From assembly GCF_009765365.1 (NCBI RefSeq), contig NZ_VTOM01000017.1:81350-145349 (forward strand): 64,000 nt of DNA, read 5' to 3'. This DNA comes from Antarcticirhabdus aurantiaca (GTDB lineage: Bacteria; Pseudomonadota; Alphaproteobacteria; Rhizobiales; Rhizobiaceae). The translations under genes were made by a program, and so were the position numbers. Within the stretch, counting starts at the first letter, position 1, and each line of letters opens with the position of its first letter. Positions 19,208 to 28,707 of the stretch are shown piece after piece. The notes under the pieces are model-generated. The model did no database searches and was not told the DNA's origin. It worked only from the letters and a program-made list of their open reading frames with translations.

Positions 19208-19912
19208 TCAATCCTTTAGAGAGATTCCACAGTTCTGCCAAAGATCGGGGCGACGTTGCTGGGTCAACCGCTCCGCTTCTGTCCGGCGCCAGCGCGCGAC
19301 TACGCCGTGATCGCCCGATTGCAGCACCGGCGGGATCGCCCGGCCCTCCCATTCCGTCGGCCGCGTATAGTGCGGATGCTCCAGGAGCCCGTCCTCGAAG
19401 CTTTCCGTCTCGCCCGACTGGGCGTTGCCCATGACGCCCGGAAGCAGCCGAACCACCGCGTCGAGGAGGACGAGCGCCGCCATCTCGCCGCCGGACAGGA
19501 TGTAGTCGCCGATCGAGACCTCCTCGAGCCCCCGCCCCTCGATCACCCGCTCGTCGACCCCCTCGAAGCGTCCGCACAGGATCAGGGCGCCCGGCCCTTG
19601 GGCGAGCGCGCGCACGCGCTTCTGCGTCAAGGGCGTCCCCCGCGGGCTCATCAGGAGGCGCGGACGCGGATCGCCCGCCGGCGCGGCGGCGTCGATCGCG
19701 GATCCCAGGACGTCGGCGCGCATGACCATGCCCGCGCCACCGCCCGCCGGCGTATCGTCCACCGTGCGGTGCCGGCCGAGCCCGTGCTCGCGGATGTTCA
19801 GCGCCTCCAGGCTCCAGTCGCCCCGCGCCAGCGCCCGGCCCGCCAGCGAGGTGCCGAGGGGACCGGGAAACATCTCGGGATAGAGCGTGAGGACGCTGGC
19901 GCGAAAGCTCAC
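19208..19912 (-). CDS. trmD: tRNA (guanine-N1-)-methyltransferase
   Basis: A 234-residue SPOUT-class enzyme methylating G37 of tRNAs, which prevents +1 frameshifting. It has the N-terminal [20 protein letters not shown], the knotted SAM site [16 protein letters not shown] and [20 protein letters not shown], and the [13 protein letters not shown] catalytic region. Its start overlaps the rimM stop by four bases (ATGA). Its length is at the family norm. Confidence 0.96.
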   Translation of the reverse strand: MSFRASVLTLYPEMFPGPLGTSLAGRALARGDWSLEALNIREHGLGRHRTVDDTPAGGGAGMVMRADVLGSAIDAAAPAGDPRPRLLMSPRGTPLTQKRVRALAQGPGALILCGRFEGVDERVIEGRGLEEVSIGDYILSGGEMAALVLLDAVVRLLPGVMGNAQSGETESFEDGLLEHPHYTRPTEWEGRAIPPVLQSGDHGVVARWRRTEAERLTQQRRPDLWQNCGISLKD

Positions 19913-20469
19913 GGCGCCCCCGGCCCCGCGGCGCCGTCCTCCCCCTCCTCCGGCTCGGCGTCGACGAGGCCGGCGGCGACCGGCTCGACGCGCATGAGGC
20001 CGGCCTCGGCGTCGATCTCGGGAACCGCGGCCTCGGAGAAGGGGATCATGACGCTCGTGCCGCTCTTCGGCTGGATCTCGATCACGTCGCCCGCGCCGAA
20101 GTCGTGGACGGCGACGACCGTGCCGACGGCCTCGCCGGCGATCGTCTCGACGGCGAGGCCGACGAGGTCCTCGACGTAGAACTCGTCGCTTTCCTCGGGT
20201 GCCGGCAGGACGTCGCGCTCGACGAAGAGCTCGGTGCCGTTCAGCGCCTCGGCGGCGTTGCGGTCGGCGATCTCCTTGAAGCGCACGACCACGACGTTCT
20301 TCTGCCGCCGCGCCGAGGCGACCGTGAAGCGCCGCCCGTCGGTCGCGCTCAAGGGACCGTAGGCGCCGAGATCCTCCGGATCGTCCGTGAAGGACTGGAC
20401 GCGGACCTCTCCCTTGATCCCGTGCGCGCCGCCGACGATTCCGAGAAGGACGGGGTTCTGAAGCTTCAT
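19909..20469 (-). CDS. rimM: Ribosome maturation factor RimM
   Basis: This is a 186-residue protein needed for maturation of the 30S head; it binds ribosomal protein S19. The N-terminal [20 protein letters not shown] and the PRC-barrel region [18 protein letters not shown] are diagnostic. ATG 20469 gives the usual [10 protein letters not shown] start; the frame is open to 20514. An acidic 25-residue tail follows the barrel. It overlaps trmD and lies 67 bases after the GGDEF gene, which separates it from its normal neighbour rpsP. Confidence 0.94.
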   Translation of the reverse strand: MKLQNPVLLGIVGGAHGIKGEVRVQSFTDDPEDLGAYGPLSATDGRRFTVASARRQKNVVVVRFKEIADRNAAEALNGTELFVERDVLPAPEESDEFYVEDLVGLAVETIAGEAVGTVVAVHDFGAGDVIEIQPKSGTSVMIPFSEAAVPEIDAEAGLMRVEPVAAGLVDAEPEEGEDGAAGPGAP

Positions 20470-20536
20470 TCTGGCCTTGCCGCGGTTTCGGGCGGTTGCC
20501 CGGGTCCCGGCCATTTGCCCCGAACCGCCGCAGCTT

Positions 20537-22066
20537 TCAACGCCTGCGGTCGATCCCGGCGGCGTTGTAGAAGGCGCGCTTCTCCTCGTACATGCGCTCG
20601 TCGGCCCGGCGCACGGCGTCCTCCAGCCGCTCGCCAGGCTTGGACGTGGCCGCGCCGAAGGAGAAGGACAGGCGCTCGCCGCCGTAGAACTGGTTGTTCA
20701 TCTCGACGTAGTGCTGCAGCGCCCCGATCATCGCGGCGCCGTCTTCGGCCTCGCTCCCCGGCATCAGGACGGCGAACTCGTCGCCGCCGATCCGGGCCGC
20801 GTGGTTCGGGCGCCGGACGCCCTCGGTGAAGACCTCGCCCGCGCGCCGCAGCAACGCGTCGCCCGCCGCATGGCCCATCGAATCGTTGGCGCTCTTCAAA
20901 CCGTTGAGGTCGGCGATGATCACGGTCACCGGCTGGACGCGCTTGCGCTCCAGGCGGTTCATCTCGTCGACGAAGAAGGAGCGGTTGTAGAGGCGCGTCA
21001 GCGTGTCGTGCTTGCCGAGATATTCGAGATAGGCCTCGGCCTTCTTGCGCGCCGTGATGTCGGTCAGCGCCACCTGGACGAGGTCCCAATGCGCCTCGTG
21101 GCCGGGCAGCACCGAGAACTGCATGTGGACGTGCAGCTCCTCGCCGTCGAGCGCGTAGTTCACCACCTCGCGCACGTGGAACAGCTTGTCGTTCCAGAGG
21201 TCGACGAGCTGCTCGCGGAAGAAGCCTTCCATCGAACCGCGGAAGACGTCGTCGAGTCGGTGCAGGAGCGTGCGCTTGTCGCGCGCCCGGAAGAGCTCCA
21301 GCGTGTGGCGATTGACGTCGAGGACGCGGATCTCGCTCATGCAGCGGCGCACGAACTCGGGATGAACGTCCGTGAAGGTGCGAAAATCGGTGACCCCGCC
21401 GGCGCGCACTTCGGCGAGGAGGTCCTTGACCGCCGAGAAGTCCTCGACCCAGAGCGACACCGGCGAGTGCTCGAAGAGCCCCTGCGCGTAGGCATCGCTT
21501 TCCAGCGCGCGCCGGCGCGCGGCCTCGCGTGCGGTCACGTCCTCCGTCGAGATCAGCATCAGCCGCAGGTCGCGCTCGTGTCCCGGCAGCGCCCGCCCCT
21601 TGACCTGGACGTCGAGGCGCCGCCCGTCGAGGGCGTAGTTGGCCGCGAGCGAGCAGAACTCGCAGCCGCCCTCGAAGAGCTGGACGAGTTCGTCGACGTG
21701 CGAGCGCAGCATGTCGCCGCGGAACACGGCGGACAGGTTGTCGACGAGGTGGTCGAGGTCGCGCGCGGCCAGAAGCGCCAGCGCGCGGTCGTTGACCGCG
21801 AGGATCCGGATGGCGCGCGAGGAGGCCTCGGCGCGCAGGGGATCGGCATCGAGAAAGGCGCGGACGTCGGACACGCCGGCCTCGCGCCAGTCCTCCAGGA
21901 GGGCGCGGACCCCGCTCCAGTCCTCCAGCCAGAGCGGCACGGGCGCTTCGCGGAAGGCGGCCTCGGAGGCGACCCTCGGCGCGTCGGCGGCGCCGGCCGC
22001 GTGGAGCGCGGCGCTCCCCTCGGCGAGGGCGACGTTCGGAAGGGCATCGCGGCGCGGGATGGACAC
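20537..22066 (-). CDS. Diguanylate cyclase with tandem PAS-like sensory modules
   Basis: A 509-residue cytoplasmic protein. Two similar sensory modules lie in the first 340 residues; compare APVPLWLEDWSGVRALLEDW (about 41-60) with SPVSLWVEDFSAVKDLLAEV (about 201-220). Each ends in a PAC-like segment before TARE/TARK. A linker coiled coil leads to a GGDEF domain with HDTLTRLYNRSFF and the active-site loop RIGGDEFAVLMPG. It should synthesise cyclic di-GMP in response to an internal signal. It lies between the rpsP terminator and rimM in the same direction, so it may be cotranscribed with rimM-trmD. Confidence 0.9.
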   Translation of the reverse strand: MSIPRRDALPNVALAEGSAALHAAGAADAPRVASEAAFREAPVPLWLEDWSGVRALLEDWREAGVSDVRAFLDADPLRAEASSRAIRILAVNDRALALLAARDLDHLVDNLSAVFRGDMLRSHVDELVQLFEGGCEFCSLAANYALDGRRLDVQVKGRALPGHERDLRLMLISTEDVTAREAARRRALESDAYAQGLFEHSPVSLWVEDFSAVKDLLAEVRAGGVTDFRTFTDVHPEFVRRCMSEIRVLDVNRHTLELFRARDKRTLLHRLDDVFRGSMEGFFREQLVDLWNDKLFHVREVVNYALDGEELHVHMQFSVLPGHEAHWDLVQVALTDITARKKAEAYLEYLGKHDTLTRLYNRSFFVDEMNRLERKRVQPVTVIIADLNGLKSANDSMGHAAGDALLRRAGEVFTEGVRRPNHAARIGGDEFAVLMPGSEAEDGAAMIGALQHYVEMNNQFYGGERLSFSFGAATSKPGERLEDAVRRADERMYEEKRAFYNAAGIDRRR

Positions 22067-22188
22067 GGAGGAGCTCGCTCGTCGTCTCAGGTCGTCGGAA
22101 CCATGGGAAGACGTAGCCAGCGGACGGTCAAGCGCGGGTTAACGAGCCGTTGCCGGATTACCTCGAAAACATCAGCCGCGAAACGAAA

Positions 22189-22211
22189 AACCCCGCCGGA
22201 GGGGCGGGGTT
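22189..22211 (-). terminator. Rho-independent terminator after rpsP
   Basis: A nine-bp stem (22189-22197 with 22203-22211) and five-base loop are followed on the reverse strand by five T residues. It lies 50 bases past the rpsP stop and separates ffh-rpsP from the GGDEF-rimM-trmD unit. Confidence 0.8.
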
Positions 22212-22261
22212 CTCTCGGAATCGTCGGTCGGGATCAAGCGCCGGCTGCCCGGCGCCCGGCC

Positions 22262-22639
22262 TCACTCCGAAGCGGCAGCGGCCTTCTCGGCGGCGGCCTT
22301 GGCGTCTTCTTCCTTCTGGCGGCGCTCGGCGGCGCGCTCCTGGGCCTTCTTGCCCGGCTCGGCCTTTGTCGGGTTCGAGCGCGCGTCGCGCTTGGCAAGG
22401 CCGGCCTGGTCGAGGAAGCGCAGGACGCGGTCGGTCGGCTGGGCGCCCTGGCCGAGCCAGTGCTTGATGCGCTCCTCGTTCAGCGACACGCGGGTCGCGT
22501 CCTTCGGCAGCATCGGGTTCCAGGAGCCGAGCTGCTCGATGAAGCGGCCGTCGCGGGGCGAGCGGGCGTCGGCGACGACGATGTGGTAGTAGGGGCGCTT
22601 CTTCGAGCCGGCACGGGCAAGGCGCATCTTCAGGGACAT
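22262..22639 (-). CDS. rpsP: 30S ribosomal protein S16
   Basis: A 125-residue small-subunit protein with the S16 core: [40 protein letters not shown], then [21 protein letters not shown] lysine/alanine/glutamate-rich tail of about 40 residues is typical of Hyphomicrobiales. It follows ffh at 110 bases and ends at a strong terminator. Confidence 0.96.
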   Translation of the reverse strand: MSLKMRLARAGSKKRPYYHIVVADARSPRDGRFIEQLGSWNPMLPKDATRVSLNEERIKHWLGQGAQPTDRVLRFLDQAGLAKRDARSNPTKAEPGKKAQERAAERRQKEEDAKAAAEKAAAASE

Positions 22640-22749
22640 GAGGGTCTTCCTTCGGTCTGGCGGCGTCTTGGGACCTTGAGGCCCGACGCCGGTTCTTGTG
22701 GTTCTGGTCTGGTTCTTGGTCTTCGCTCGCCGGGCTCCCGCGGGGAGCC

Positions 22750-24330
22750 TCAGCGCTTCTTTCCGCCGGGCAGGCCCGGCAATCCGGGGAAGCCGCCGGG
22801 CGCGCCGGGACCTCCGAGCCCCGGGGGCAGGCCGGGCGGCAGGCCGCCGGGCGCGTTCTGGCCCAGCGCCTTGGCCATGGCTTCGAGCTGCTTGGGGTCC
22901 ATCTTGGACAGGTCCGGCATGCCGCCCATGCCGCCCATTCCCTTGGCGAGGCCGCCGAGGCCGCCGGGCATGCCGCCCCCACCGCCGCCGGTGAGCGCGC
23001 CCATCAGCTTGCCCATCATGCCGGCGCCCTTGCCCTTGCCGACGGCCTTCATCATGTCCGCCATCTGGCGGTGCATCTTGAGGAGCTTGTTGATGTCGGC
23101 GGCATCCGTGCCCGAGCCGGCCGCGATACGCTTCTTGCGCGAATGCTTGAGGAGGTCGGGATTCGCCCGCTCGTCGCGCGTCATCGAGGAGATGATGGCG
23201 AGCTGGCGCTTGAGGAGCTTGTCGTCGAGGCCGGCGGCCGCGACCTGATCCTTCATGCGCGCCATGCCCGGCAGCATGCCCATCAGGCCGCCCATGCCGC
23301 CCATGCGCTGCATTTGCTGGAGCTGCTCGGCGAGGTCGTTCAGGTCAAACTTCCCCGACTGCATCTTCTTGGCCATCGCCGCGGCCTTTTCCGCGTCGAT
23401 GGTCTCGGCGGCGCGCTCGACGAGGGAGACGATGTCGCCCATGCCGAGGATGCGGTCGGCGATGCGGCCAGGATGGAAGTCCTCGAGCGCATCCATCTTC
23501 TCGCCGACGCCGATCAGCTTGATCGGCTTGCCGGTGACGGCGCGCATGGAGAGCGCGGCACCCCCGCGCCCGTCGCCATCGACGCGGGTCAGCACGATGC
23601 CGGTGACGCCGACGCGACTATCGAAGGAGCGGGCGAGGTTCACCGCATCCTGGCCGGTGAGGCTGTCGGCGACGAGCAGAATCTCGTGCGGGCGGGAGGC
23701 GACCTTGATGTCGGCCATCTCCACCATCAACGGCTCGTCGATGTGGGTGCGTCCGGCCGTGTCGAGGATGAGGACGTCGTAGCCACCGAGGCGTGCGGCC
23801 TGGGCAGCCCGGTTGGCGATCTCGACCGGACCCTGCCCCGCGATGATCGGCAGCGTCGCGACGCCCGTCTGCTCGCCGAGGATGCGCAGCTGATCCTGCG
23901 CGGCCGGGCGCCGCGTGTCGAGCGAGGCCATCAGCACCTTCTTGCGCTGACGCTCGGTGAGGCGCTTGGCGATCTTGGCCGACGTCGTCGTCTTGCCCGA
24001 ACCCTGGAGGCCGACCATCATGATGGTGACGGGCGCGGGCGCGTTGAGGTCGATCGGAACCTGATCCGAGCCGAGCATGGAGACGAGCTCGTCGTGGACG
24101 AGCTTGACCACCATCTGGCCGGGCTTGATGGACTTCAGGATCTCGGCGCCGACGGCCTTGGCGCGCACGGCCTCGGTGAAGTCGCGCACGACCTCCAACG
24201 AGACGTCGGCTTCCAGGAGCGCGCGGCGCACCTCGCGCAGCGCCGCACCGACATCCTTGTCGGACAAAGCGCCGCGGCCGGTGAGGCCGTTCAGGATGGA
24301 CCCGAGGCGGTCCTGGAGGGAATCGAACAT
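22750..24330 (-). CDS. ffh: Signal recognition particle protein Ffh
   Basis: A 526-residue SRP GTPase that binds 4.5S RNA and signal sequences and delivers ribosomes to FtsY at the membrane. The N-domain opens [20 protein letters not shown]. The G-domain has GLQGSGKTT (G1), [20 protein letters not shown] (G3) and [14 protein letters not shown]. The methionine-rich M-domain contains MKKMQ-type helices and [15 protein letters not shown] glycine/proline-rich tail of about 80 residues closes it. ATG 24330 was chosen by the family start; the frame is open to 24432. Confidence 0.96.
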   Translation of the reverse strand: MFDSLQDRLGSILNGLTGRGALSDKDVGAALREVRRALLEADVSLEVVRDFTEAVRAKAVGAEILKSIKPGQMVVKLVHDELVSMLGSDQVPIDLNAPAPVTIMMVGLQGSGKTTTSAKIAKRLTERQRKKVLMASLDTRRPAAQDQLRILGEQTGVATLPIIAGQGPVEIANRAAQAARLGGYDVLILDTAGRTHIDEPLMVEMADIKVASRPHEILLVADSLTGQDAVNLARSFDSRVGVTGIVLTRVDGDGRGGAALSMRAVTGKPIKLIGVGEKMDALEDFHPGRIADRILGMGDIVSLVERAAETIDAEKAAAMAKKMQSGKFDLNDLAEQLQQMQRMGGMGGLMGMLPGMARMKDQVAAAGLDDKLLKRQLAIISSMTRDERANPDLLKHSRKKRIAAGSGTDAADINKLLKMHRQMADMMKAVGKGKGAGMMGKLMGALTGGGGGGMPGGLGGLAKGMGGMGGMPDLSKMDPKQLEAMAKALGQNAPGGLPPGLPPGLGGPGAPGGFPGLPGLPGGKKR

Positions 24331-24587
24331 CGAACGGTCCTTGACTATTCCCACGTCGCGGGAAGGGTTGCCGCCCCCGACGTGGTGCCGCGCGTCCCGA
24401 AGCGCAAACCCATCCGCCAAGCGGAACGGCACCCGCGGGCGACACTCGCCGGCGGATGTTGGCCTCCATGCGGCTCGGGATTTCCGAGGGACATGGTCGG
24501 CGGGTCACGGGTTCGAAGACGCGTGGATCAGGCGGGGCTAAAGCACGGGTCGGGCGGGAAAGTCAAATTCGGGACCGCCCGCCCCCT

Positions 24588-25055
24588 CTAGCGCGGCCGC
24601 GCGCCCTCCCGCGCGAAGGCCTCGATGAAGGCGGGGAACTCCTCCATCGGGGGCCAACGCTCGAAGCTGTGGGGCGCCGGGGTGAGCGCCCAGGGCAGGG
24701 CTTCGGCGGTTTGGGTCTCCACGAAGGGGACCACCCAGGTGGCGTCGTCGAGGAGGGTCGCGCGGATGTTGACGAAGTCGCCGAGACCGTCGGGCCGCGT
24801 GAAGACCCAGCTCTTGCAGTGGTCGCAGAAGAAATGCCGGTGGGCGCCGTGGAGGCCGCCGATCACCGGCTCTCCCGACGTCACCGAAAAGCCGGCCTCG
24901 GGAACGGCGACCGAGAGCGAGAAGGCGCTGCCGGTCATCTGCTGGCAGCCGCGGCAGTGGCAGGCCATGGTCAGGAGCGGCGGCGCCTCGACGCGGAAGC
25001 GCAAGCGTCCGCAGCGACACCCGCCCGCCCAGGGCAGCGTCCAGTCCTCGGCCAT
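24588..25055 (-). CDS. GFA-family (glutathione-dependent formaldehyde-activating-like) protein
   Basis: This is a 155-residue zinc-binding protein. The paired cysteine motifs GGCRCGRLRF and MACHCRGCQQMTGSAFS, plus a third site FFCDHCKSWVF, are the zinc ligands of the GFA/DUF636 fold. Few members are real glutathione-formaldehyde enzymes, so the substrate is left open. ATG 25055 gives the family start; the frame is open to 25169. It is a single-gene unit downstream of no obvious partner. Confidence 0.87.
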   Translation of the reverse strand: MAEDWTLPWAGGCRCGRLRFRVEAPPLLTMACHCRGCQQMTGSAFSLSVAVPEAGFSVTSGEPVIGGLHGAHRHFFCDHCKSWVFTRPDGLGDFVNIRATLLDDATWVVPFVETQTAEALPWALTPAPHSFERWPPMEEFPAFIEAFAREGARPR

Positions 25056-25295
25056 GTCCCCTCCCCGCCCGTCGATCGCGCACGAGCCATGGTGCGTCCG
25101 ACCCGCGCGGGACGCAACGCCGATGCCGACTTTTCCTAACGTCCCGTGAAGAAGCTGGCGCCTCGGCACGGCAAGGCAGCCATGCGAGTTTTGCGCTCCT
25201 CATCGCGAGGTCCGGCGCATATATTCCGAGCGTCAGAAAAAAGAACCCGACGAGATGAGGGCGGCCCGATCGGGGCGCCCGAAAGGATAGATCCC

Positions 25296-25439
25296 ATGAA
25301 CATCGCACGCTCCTTCCAGTCCTGGCGCCGCTACCGCGAGACGGTTGGCGAGCTGAACCGGCTGACCCAGCGCGAGCTCGCCGACCTCGGCATGAGCCGC
25401 GCCGACATCCCGGCCATCGCCCGCCGCGCGGCGCGCTGA
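25296..25439 (+). CDS. DUF1127 microprotein
   Basis: A 47-residue arginine-rich protein with the YjiS-like DUF1127 core: RYRETVGELNRLTQRELADL followed by GMSRADIPAIAR. Small DUF1127 proteins of Alphaproteobacteria act in RNA turnover and in phosphate and carbon metabolism (shown in Agrobacterium and Rhodobacter). GAAAGGA lies about nine bases before the ATG. A perfect terminator follows. Confidence 0.9.
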   Translation: MNIARSFQSWRRYRETVGELNRLTQRELADLGMSRADIPAIARRAAR

Positions 25440-25524
25440 GACCCCTCATTCCGCGGGCGCTCATCCTCCCAAGGGCGCCCCGCGACGGCCCGCGGCATCC
25501 TCCTCCCGCCGAAGGCCACATCAC

Positions 25525-25563
25525 GACGCCCGCCGGTCCTCCCCCGGCGGGCGTCGTCGTTTT
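25525..25563 (+). terminator. Rho-independent terminator after DUF1127 gene
   Basis: A perfect 12-bp GC-rich stem (25525-25536 with 25544-25555) with a seven-base loop is followed by GTCGTTTTC. It lies immediately outside the left border of the integrated element. Confidence 0.8.
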
Positions 25564-25582
25564 CGGGCGCCGGTCGCGTCAG

Positions 25583-25607
25583 GCGGCGGCCCAGAGGAGG
25601 CCGCGGC
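25583..25607. repeat. attL core repeat
   Basis: Left copy of the 25-bp att core. On the reverse strand it still reads the last codons of the thuA-like gene (LLWAAA), with the original TGA stop at 25579-25581 left outside the element. It is identical to 56302-56326. Confidence 0.9.
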
Positions 25608-25707
25608 TTCATGTTCGCGGCTGTCTCTCGACGTCGCTAGGCCGTAGCTGCAAAGGCGCTTCGCCAAGCTCTTCCCTCTCCCATTGTCTCTCAGTGTCCG
25701 CTATCAT

Positions 25708-25737
25708 CCCCACTTTGAAGTGGGATGGAGAGTGGGG
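25708..25737. repeat. Putative integrase arm-type or operator repeats
   Basis: CCCCACT at 25708-25714, AGTGGGA at 25719-25725 and AGTGGGG at 25731-25737 lie just before the integrase ATG. The same heptamer occurs near the right end at 56240-56246 and, inverted, at 56252-56258. This suggests arm-type sites for the integrase or excisionase, or an operator for int. Confidence 0.4.
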
Positions 25738-26952
25738 ATGGCGCCCCGGACCCTGCACAAGCTGAGCGACACCACGGTACGGTCGGACAAGCTGAAGCCT
25801 GGCCGGCACTCCGATGGCGGCGGGCTCTATCTCGCCGTCTCTCCCACCTCCACGAAGTCCTGGGTGTTCATGTGGGTGCGCGACGGTAAGCGCCGGGAGA
25901 TGGGGCTTGGTCCCTACCCGACGATTGGCTTGGCAAAGGCCCGGAAGCTTGCAGCCGATTGCCGGGATGCCGTTGCTCATGGACGTGACCCGATCAGTGA
26001 GCGTGACCGGCAGGAGGAGCCGACCTTCGGTGAGGCGGCCGAAGCCGTATATGCCTCCATGAATGCCTCGTGGCGAAGCGAGCGGCAGCGTGAGCAATGG
26101 CGTCGGTTTATGAGTGTCGAGACAGCACCCATCCGCGATAAGCGGGTCTCGGCGATTAGCACCGATGATGTGCTGAAGGTGCTTACCCCATTGTGGCAGG
26201 CAAAGCCCGAGACCGCCTCACGCATGCGGGTGCGCCTGGAAGCGGTCCTGAATTACGCAAAAGCCAAAGGCTGGCGTTCGGGCGAGAACCCGGCCATGTG
26301 GCGCGGGCATCTAAAGAACATACTGCCGGCCCGGAGCCGGATCGGCCAGCGGCACCATGCGGCAATACCCTACGACAAGATCCCGGCCTTGATGCCCCGC
26401 CTTCGCAAGGACAGCAGCATAGGCGCTAGACTTCTAGAGCTCACAATCCTGACGGCGGCGCGGTCGGGGGAGGCTCGCCTCTCTACATGGCCGGAGATCG
26501 ACCTAGAGCGCGAAATTTGGGTCATACCTGCCTCGCGCATGAAGTCCGGCCGAGAACATCGTGTCCCTTTGCCTCGTCGAGCAGTCGAACTATTGCGCGA
26601 ACTGCACGAGCTGCGCACCAGCGAGTTCGTCTTCCCAGGCCTGAGACCGGCCAAGCCCGTATCCGACACTGTAATGCAGCGCTTGCTGAAGAGGCTCGGC
26701 GAAGATGTGACCGTTCATGGCTTCCGCTCTGCCTTCCGCGACTGGTGCGGCGAGGAGACGAGCTTCCCGCGCGAAGTTGCGGAGCAGGCGCTCGCTCATG
26801 CAGTCGGCGACGCCGTGGAGCGGGCCTATCGCCGCGGCGATGCGCTGGAGAAGCGCCGCGCCCTCATGGAAGCATGGTCCACCTACCTGTCTCAACCGGC
26901 GGGCAGTAACGTCGCAACGCTTCGGAGGCGGCTCGCCGCGGAACGGACGTAG
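25738..26952 (+). CDS. int: Tyrosine-type site-specific integrase
   Basis: A 404-residue integrase of the P4/CTX type. The N-terminal DUF4102-like arm-binding domain shows LKPGRHSDGGGLYLAVSPTS and GKRREMGLGPYPTIGLAKAR. The catalytic domain has the first arginine in LTAARSGEARLSTW, HGFRSAFRDW (HxxR) and HAVGDAVERAYRRGD (His and the nucleophilic Tyr). It would recombine attP with the thuA 3' end. ATG 25738 has GGAGAG seven bases upstream. It is orientated inward from attL, as in most islands of this kind. Confidence 0.93.
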   Translation: MAPRTLHKLSDTTVRSDKLKPGRHSDGGGLYLAVSPTSTKSWVFMWVRDGKRREMGLGPYPTIGLAKARKLAADCRDAVAHGRDPISERDRQEEPTFGEAAEAVYASMNASWRSERQREQWRRFMSVETAPIRDKRVSAISTDDVLKVLTPLWQAKPETASRMRVRLEAVLNYAKAKGWRSGENPAMWRGHLKNILPARSRIGQRHHAAIPYDKIPALMPRLRKDSSIGARLLELTILTAARSGEARLSTWPEIDLEREIWVIPASRMKSGREHRVPLPRRAVELLRELHELRTSEFVFPGLRPAKPVSDTVMQRLLKRLGEDVTVHGFRSAFRDWCGEETSFPREVAEQALAHAVGDAVERAYRRGDALEKRRALMEAWSTYLSQPAGSNVATLRRRLAAERT

Positions 26953-26965
26953 AACATATACTCAG

Positions 26966-27796
26966 ATGGCGCGGGGCCGGCCGGCCAGCCGTCGCATTCC
27001 TTCACCGCCGGAATGCTTGCCCCGCGTCGCCACTCAGGCGGTCGGCGGTGCAGTTTTGAAGTTCCCGTACAGCTACGAGGCTATGGGCCAAATACTGGAA
27101 ATTGTTCGCGGGGCCGGAGGGACCGTTTCCAACGATTATTTCCCGCAGTTGGACGAAGGTGGCGGTCGAGAAGCTTTTCGGCGCGCCAGGATAAAGCGGA
27201 TGGCGCTTTGGCGTTACCTATCCATTCTATTCACGTTGCGCGACCGTCACGACGATCTACGCAACGAGACGGCGACGCAAGATCGATGCGAGAGCTTGCG
27301 ACGAACTGCGAAGCTCTCATCCCGGCTAGCTGAAATGCTTGAAAGCGACGCTCACTTGAGAGCGGCCTTGATGCGCCAGCTTGACGAAGACGAGAACGCC
27401 GATCCTTTGGCTGAGTTCATCCGCCTTCTTCCGAGAATAAACAAAGCCGCCACTGATGAGGCAGATCGAATAGAAGGCAGCAATACGCATCTAAACGCTT
27501 TGATGCCGCCGATTAAGCCTCCCCCAAAAAGCAACTCTCGCTACGCTGCGACGAAGGATGCCGAGTTCTTTCGTGGGCTTCGGAGTGCATTTAAGAAGTT
27601 CTTCGACCAGGAGCCGACGATTTTGCAGGATGCAGATGATGCCGGCGAGCCCTATGGTCCGTTCGTCGCGTTCGTCATGGCGGTGAAGAGAGCCGCAGGG
27701 GAGCCGATCACGGCAAGTGCGGTGAAGCAGGCGGATTACCGTTCGTCTGAAAGGAAAAGGGACAGCCTCAAGAAAACTGACGATCCTGTCCCTTAG
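26966..27796 (+). CDS. Hypothetical protein following the integrase
   Basis: This 276-residue hydrophilic protein has no signal, membrane segment or familiar motif. The middle part (residues about 90-170) is a long charged helix, with EMLESDAHLRAALMRQLDED. The C-terminal part contains FRGLRSAFKKFFDQEPTIL. ATG 26966 follows the integrase stop by 13 bases. The in-frame extension to 26717 lies wholly inside the integrase gene and was discarded. GC is lower than in the flanking genes. An excision or regulatory partner of the integrase is possible but unproven. Confidence 0.7.
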   Translation: MARGRPASRRIPSPPECLPRVATQAVGGAVLKFPYSYEAMGQILEIVRGAGGTVSNDYFPQLDEGGGREAFRRARIKRMALWRYLSILFTLRDRHDDLRNETATQDRCESLRRTAKLSSRLAEMLESDAHLRAALMRQLDEDENADPLAEFIRLLPRINKAATDEADRIEGSNTHLNALMPPIKPPPKSNSRYAATKDAEFFRGLRSAFKKFFDQEPTILQDADDAGEPYGPFVAFVMAVKRAAGEPITASAVKQADYRSSERKRDSLKKTDDPVP

Positions 27797-27863
27797 TCGG
27801 GACCTATCGTTTCGGCCAACCTCCTCTGCGTCGCCAAGACACGGCGAGACACAGAGGAAGATC

Positions 27864-28070
27864 ATGAACGCCACCCCCTTCAACCGAGGCGCCCTTAGCG
27901 TAGACGAGTTCTGCGCCTGGGCTTCGATCGGCCGTGCGAAATTCTACCGTGAGGTATCGGCCGGCCGTCTCTCCGTCCGCAAGATTGGTCGCAAGACCGT
28001 GGTCCTCATGACCGACGCGCAGGAGTGGCTTGCCGCCCTCCCCGTCCTCGGCAGCGCGGAGGCCGCGTAA
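27864..28070 (+). CDS. AlpA-like helix-turn-helix protein (excisionase/activator type)
   Basis: A 68-residue protein with a MerR/HTH_17-like fold: ALSVDEFCAWASIGRAKFYR followed by EVSAGRLSVRKIGRKTVVLM. Proteins of this class (AlpA, excisionases) switch satellite and P4-like elements on by binding near int or the replication genes. GAGGAAGATC precedes the ATG. It lies between the integrase and replication modules, exactly where AlpA lies in Gram-negative phage-inducible islands. Confidence 0.82.
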   Translation: MNATPFNRGALSVDEFCAWASIGRAKFYREVSAGRLSVRKIGRKTVVLMTDAQEWLAALPVLGSAEAA

Positions 28071-28075
28071 GCACC

Positions 28076-28285
28076 ATGCCCATGCACAGTGAAGCCGGCG
28101 GCGCTGCGGGGCGCCACCGGGCTTCGGAAGTCGTTCTGTCCAGGAACGTCTCTGAAGTAATCCACCACCCCGAATTTGTCCAGCAAACCACGTTCATCTC
28201 GTCGCGATTTGCTGTCAGTGAAAACGTCGCGCGCGTCCTCGCCGAGGCGCACTTTGGCGGCCTTCATTCGAGGGCGAGCCGATGA
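28076..28285 (+). CDS. Small hypothetical protein, 69 aa
   Basis: Starts five bases after the AlpA-like gene and overlaps the next gene by four bases (ATGA), which supports real coupling. It has no recognised domain; the centre reads RHRASEVVLSRNVSEVIHHP and the C-terminal half contains AVSENVARVLAEAHFGGLH. Its upstream extension to 28025 overlaps the AlpA-like gene and was not used. Confidence 0.5.
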   Translation: MPMHSEAGGAAGRHRASEVVLSRNVSEVIHHPEFVQQTTFISSRFAVSENVARVLAEAHFGGLHSRASR

Positions 28286-28707
28286 AACAGCTCGCACCCA
28301 TCGCCACCAAGCTGGGGAAGCTCATCCCCATGCTGTCGTCCGACAAGGACGGAGAAGTTGTCGCTGCCGCGAGGGCGATCGGGCGCGCGTTGAATGGTGC
28401 CGGTCTCGACTATCACGTCCTCGCCGCCGCCGTGACGACGCCGCCCGTGCCGGTCTACCCGACGTTCAAGCCGGCCGCCCCGGCGCGCCCTTACCCAAAA
28501 TCCGCTGCGGGGTCTCACGACCCCGCACGGCTCCAGCATCTTGCCCATGCACTCTTCTGCGAGAGCCTGATCCACCGACTGCGGGCGAACGAAGCCGACT
28601 TCATCACCTCCATGATCGAGCGGCTGAGCGCCGGCCGATCGGCCACCGAGAAGCAGGCCGCCTGGCTCGACGCGATCTATCGCCGCCTTACCGGACGGGG
28701 GCGCTGA
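28282..28707 (+). CDS. Hypothetical protein, 141 aa (phage/satellite replication neighbourhood)
   Basis: The N-terminal half reads TKLGKLIPMLSSDKDGEVVA then AARAIGRALNGAGLDYHVLA. This resembles the DUF2786-like N termini of small phage proteins that precede primases in rhizobial prophages. A proline-rich linker (residues 50-72) joins it to a helical C-terminal half ending WLDAIYRRLTGRGR. It overlaps its upstream neighbour (ATGA) and its downstream one (TGATG), so five genes are translated as a chain. Confidence 0.65.
   Translation: MKQLAPIATKLGKLIPMLSSDKDGEVVAAARAIGRALNGAGLDYHVLAAAVTTPPVPVYPTFKPAAPARPYPKSAAGSHDPARLQHLAHALFCESLIHRLRANEADFITSMIERLSAGRSATEKQAAWLDAIYRRLTGRGR

Noticed and set aside
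20477..23248. 923-residue open frame on the + strand across GGDEF, rpsP and ffh
   Set aside because: It runs antisense through three secure genes and two intergenic regions and has no recognisable domain.
22696..24591. 631-residue open frame opposite ffh
   Set aside because: Antisense shadow of ffh caused by high GC at third positions.
25440..25737. tRNA gene as attachment site
   Set aside because: No cloverleaf-forming sequence at either att repeat; the repeat is coding sequence of the thuA-like gene.
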